DNA from: Rubrobacteraceae bacterium
GTDB taxonomy: Bacteria > Actinomycetota > Rubrobacteria > Rubrobacterales > Rubrobacteraceae
Length of the DNA stretch: 7,128 nt
Assembly: GCA_013698525.1 (NCBI GenBank)
Contig: JACCSM010000279.1
Span: forward strand, 1 to 7,128
Direction of reading: 5' to 3'
The translations under genes and the position numbers were made by a program. Under the pieces are notes generated by a model. That model made no database searches, was not told where the DNA came from, and saw nothing but the letters and a program-made list of their open reading frames with translations. Below are positions 5,302 to 7,128 of this stretch, in pieces; positions within the stretch are counted from its first letter, which is position 1; the number at the start of each line of letters is the position of its first letter.

Positions 5302-6729
5302 TTACTCGAGGTAGCGTAAGGCTACACGGGCCGCCAGGTAGCCGCACATGCCATGCACACCCCCACCCGGTGGCGTCGATGAGGAGCAGATGTAGAGGCC
5401 GCCGGCAGGGGTCGAGTACGGATCGACCCTGGGCATGGGCCTGGCGAATAGCTGCTTGAGGTCCATGTACCCGCCGTTGATATCACCGCCTACGAGGTTG
5501 GGATTCCACCGTTCGAGGTCGGCTGTCCCCGCGGCACGCTTCGCCAGGATAAGATCCCTGAAACCTGGTGCGAAACGCTCTATCTGCGCCTCGATCCTCT
5601 CGGTCATGTCGAAGGTCGAGCCGTTTGGGACGTGGCAGTAGGCCCAGACGGTGTGCTTGCCCTCGGGGGCGCGCGTCCGGTCGAAGAGGCTCTGCTGGGC
5701 GAGCAGGATGAACGGCCTCTCGGGGTGCTCCCCGCGCGACACGGCGCCCTCCCCCGCCGCGACCTCGTCGAACGTGCCGCCGAGGTGGACGGTACCGGCC
5801 TGCCTGCAACCCTCCGCCTCCCACGGCACCGGCCCGTCGAGCGCGAAGTCCATCTTGAAGATGCCAGGGCCGTAGCGGTAGCGCTTGAGCCCGTTCCTGT
5901 AACCCTCGGTAAAGTGCTCCCCAGCGATGTCGAGGAGCTGGCGCGGCGTCACGTCGAAGAGTACCGCGCGGGTTCGCGGCACGTCTTCAACAGAACGTAC
6001 CACTGCATCTGTGTAGATCTCACCCCCCAGAGCCGCGAGGTAGGATGCGAGGGCGTCTGCGAGCGCCTGCGAACCCCCTTTAGGGAAAGGCCAGCCGAAA
6101 GCGTGGCCAAGCGTCCCGAGCATCAACCCGAACATGGCGCTCGGTGGACGATCCAGCCGCAGGAAGGAGTGCGCAGCGTTGCCGGCGAAGAGACCCCTGG
6201 CCATCTCGCCCTCGAACAGGCTCTCGACCAGGGTGCGGGCATCCCGCAGAGACCAAATGCCTGACGACGCGAGCGCCAGGGGATGCCTGAGAAAGCTCGG
6301 CCTGCCGACGAAGAAGTCCGCTATCCTGCCTGCGTCATCAGAGATAGGCTCCATCAGCCGGCGATAAGCCGCGGCGTCGGGGCCGAGCGCGGCGGCCGTC
6401 GCCGCTATCGAACGCCCCAGTACCGCCGCCGTACCGCCGTCGAACGGGTGGGCGAGCGGGACAGGAGGGTGGATCCACTCAAGGCCGTGGTCTTCGAGCG
6501 GCAGCGAGCGGAAGAACGGTGAGGCGTAGCCCAGAGGGTGTATCGCGGAGCCGAGGTCGTGGACGAAGCCTGGCAGCGTGATCTCCGCCGACCTCGTACC
6601 CCCGCCGATGGTGCTGCGGCCTTCGAGTACGGCAACACGCCGACCGTTCTGGGCGAGCTCTATCGCCGCTGCGAGCCCGTTGGGGCCCGAGCCGACGATG
6701 ACGGCATCGTATGTCCCTACCGCGTCCAC
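5302..6729 (-). CDS. Phytoene-dehydrogenase-like NAD(P)/FAD-dependent oxidoreductase
   Basis: A flavoprotein of the phytoene desaturase/CrtI-like group (amine-oxidase fold), 475 residues from the chosen start. The N-terminal Rossmann motif is GSGPNG at 13-18 with Glu36, then IGGGTRSAE at 41-49. A mid-protein GWPFPKGGSQALADAL is at 212-227. The C-terminal FAD-binding segment GGLYICSSSTPPGGGVHGMC (443-462) is followed by GYLAARVAL, as in this family. Such enzymes oxidise or isomerise C-C bonds of isoprenoids and related lipids, but many COG1233-type members are uncharacterised and no phytoene synthase lies in the window, so carotenoid substrate is not implied. Start: the same frame stays open to 7089, but its first 120 codons overlap the upstream SRPBCC gene and read as Arg/Pro-rich shadow. 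GTG at 6729, seven codons before the first Rossmann strand, is the sensible start, though its Shine-Dalgarno (CAGGGT) is weak and close. It lies 35 bp after the upstream stop, implying cotranscription. Confidence 0.87.
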   Translation of the reverse strand: MDAVGTYDAVIVGSGPNGLAAAIELAQNGRRVAVLEGRSTIGGGTRSAEITLPGFVHDLGSAIHPLGYASPFFRSLPLEDHGLEWIHPPVPLAHPFDGGTAAVLGRSIAATAAALGPDAAAYRRLMEPISDDAGRIADFFVGRPSFLRHPLALASSGIWSLRDARTLVESLFEGEMARGLFAGNAAHSFLRLDRPPSAMFGLMLGTLGHAFGWPFPKGGSQALADALASYLAALGGEIYTDAVVRSVEDVPRTRAVLFDVTPRQLLDIAGEHFTEGYRNGLKRYRYGPGIFKMDFALDGPVPWEAEGCRQAGTVHLGGTFDEVAAGEGAVSRGEHPERPFILLAQQSLFDRTRAPEGKHTVWAYCHVPNGSTFDMTERIEAQIERFAPGFRDLILAKRAAGTADLERWNPNLVGGDINGGYMDLKQLFARPMPRVDPYSTPAGGLYICSSSTPPGGGVHGMCGYLAARVALRYLE

Positions 6730-6764
6730 ACCCTGATTGTAGACTGCGACGCCAGAGTTCGCGG

Positions 6765-7128
6765 CTAGTCCTGTCTCGCGCGGTTGCGGCGCCAGCGGAG
6801 AGGGGCCGTGATCGAGTAAAGGGCGGAGCGTATGCCGGCGTTGTGCCAAACGTTCCTGTAGTGGCTCCACTGGAGCCTGGGGTCGACGCACACCAGATTC
6901 ATCTCGACCGGCTCGTGGACGCCGAAATGGGCGGCAAGGTTCTCCAGGGTTTTGCGCCACATCTCGTTTTCCATCTTGTGGCCGCCCATGCGGAGGCCCA
7001 TCTCGTAGAGAGGATCGTTGGCGCGCATCAGAACCTGGGCCTGGGCGACGGTAGTACCCTCCTCCTCGAAAGAGCTGAAGGTGATCCAACCCGAGAACGG
7101 GTGTCCCTCAGGCGTCATCAGGGAGAAG
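6765..7128 (-). CDS. SRPBCC-like protein, C-terminal part (5' end outside window)
   Basis: The frame enters from the right edge (FSLMTPEGHPFSGWITFS...) and ends at TAG 6765-6767, leaving about 121 residues; the ATG at 7118 is probably internal. The strand-rich GHPFSGWITFSSFEEEG, then TVAQAQVLMRANDPLYEMG, then the long amphipathic helix MENEMWRKTLENLAAHFGV fits the closing beta-strands and C-terminal helix of the START/SRPBCC ligand-binding fold. From memory the same word pattern (LMTPEGHxFxGWITFS, RANDPLYE) occurs in actinobacterial and acidobacterial proteins annotated SRPBCC. A tail follows (VDPRLQWSHYRNVWHNAGIR) and a basic end. This fold usually binds hydrophobic molecules, with or without catalysis. 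It is the first visible gene of the minus-strand cluster, 35 bp before the phytoene-dehydrogenase-like gene. Codon use and absence of stops support a real gene; the family call is moderate. Confidence 0.68.
   Translation of the reverse strand, partial: FSLMTPEGHPFSGWITFSSFEEEGTTVAQAQVLMRANDPLYEMGLRMGGHKMENEMWRKTLENLAAHFGVHEPVEMNLVCVDPRLQWSHYRNVWHNAGIRSALYSITAPLRWRRNRARQD

Noticed and set aside
5632..6264. Open frame of 210 codons on the plus strand
   Set aside because: Antisense to the phytoene-dehydrogenase-like gene; Arg/Glu/Pro-rich shadow typical of GC-rich DNA.

Overview
The window is GC-rich throughout. Arg codons AGG/CGC and the otherwise rare Ile codon ATA are used freely; in the transketolase fragment several Ile codons are ATA. 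Together with the gene families present, this suggests a high-GC actinobacterial or Chloroflexi-like chromosome, possibly Rubrobacteraceae. That placement is an inference from codon use and family flavour, not a match. No mobile element, CRISPR array, tRNA or rRNA was seen.

Layout. (1) Positions 3-425 (+) are the C-terminal domain of a transketolase of the vertebrate-like type, closed by a strong intrinsic terminator at 447-485. (2) Positions 486-674 are a regulatory region with a sigma-A-type promoter, flanked and overlapped by two inverted repeats. (3) Positions 675-3605 (+) encode a 976-residue SARP/AfsR-like regulator: winged helix, bacterial transcriptional activator domain, AAA ATPase and TPR array. 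(4) Six bases later, tail to tail, begins a minus-strand cluster. In transcription order it holds the end of an SRPBCC-like protein (7128-6765), a phytoene-dehydrogenase-like flavoprotein (6729-5302), a short decayed or start-less gene (5280-5059), and a dihydrolipoamide-dehydrogenase/MerA-like flavoprotein (5084-3612).

The minus-strand genes are separated by 35 bp, then 21 bp, then an overlap, so they probably form one operon. Two different FAD oxidoreductases and an SRPBCC fold, which commonly binds hydrophobic ligands, suggest redox chemistry on a lipid, isoprenoid or polyketide-like molecule. No substrate can be named from sequence. The large regulator faces the operon convergently and could control it, but nothing in the sequence proves this.

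The least ordinary points are three. First, the 73-codon reading frame between the two flavoprotein genes has a perfect Shine-Dalgarno sequence in a hairpin loop, but ACG where a start codon should be. Second, paired inverted repeats bracket the regulator promoter. Third, the disulfide oxidoreductase keeps its redox Cys pair but lacks the usual catalytic His/Glu. I do not see clear evidence of a wholly new multi-gene system.
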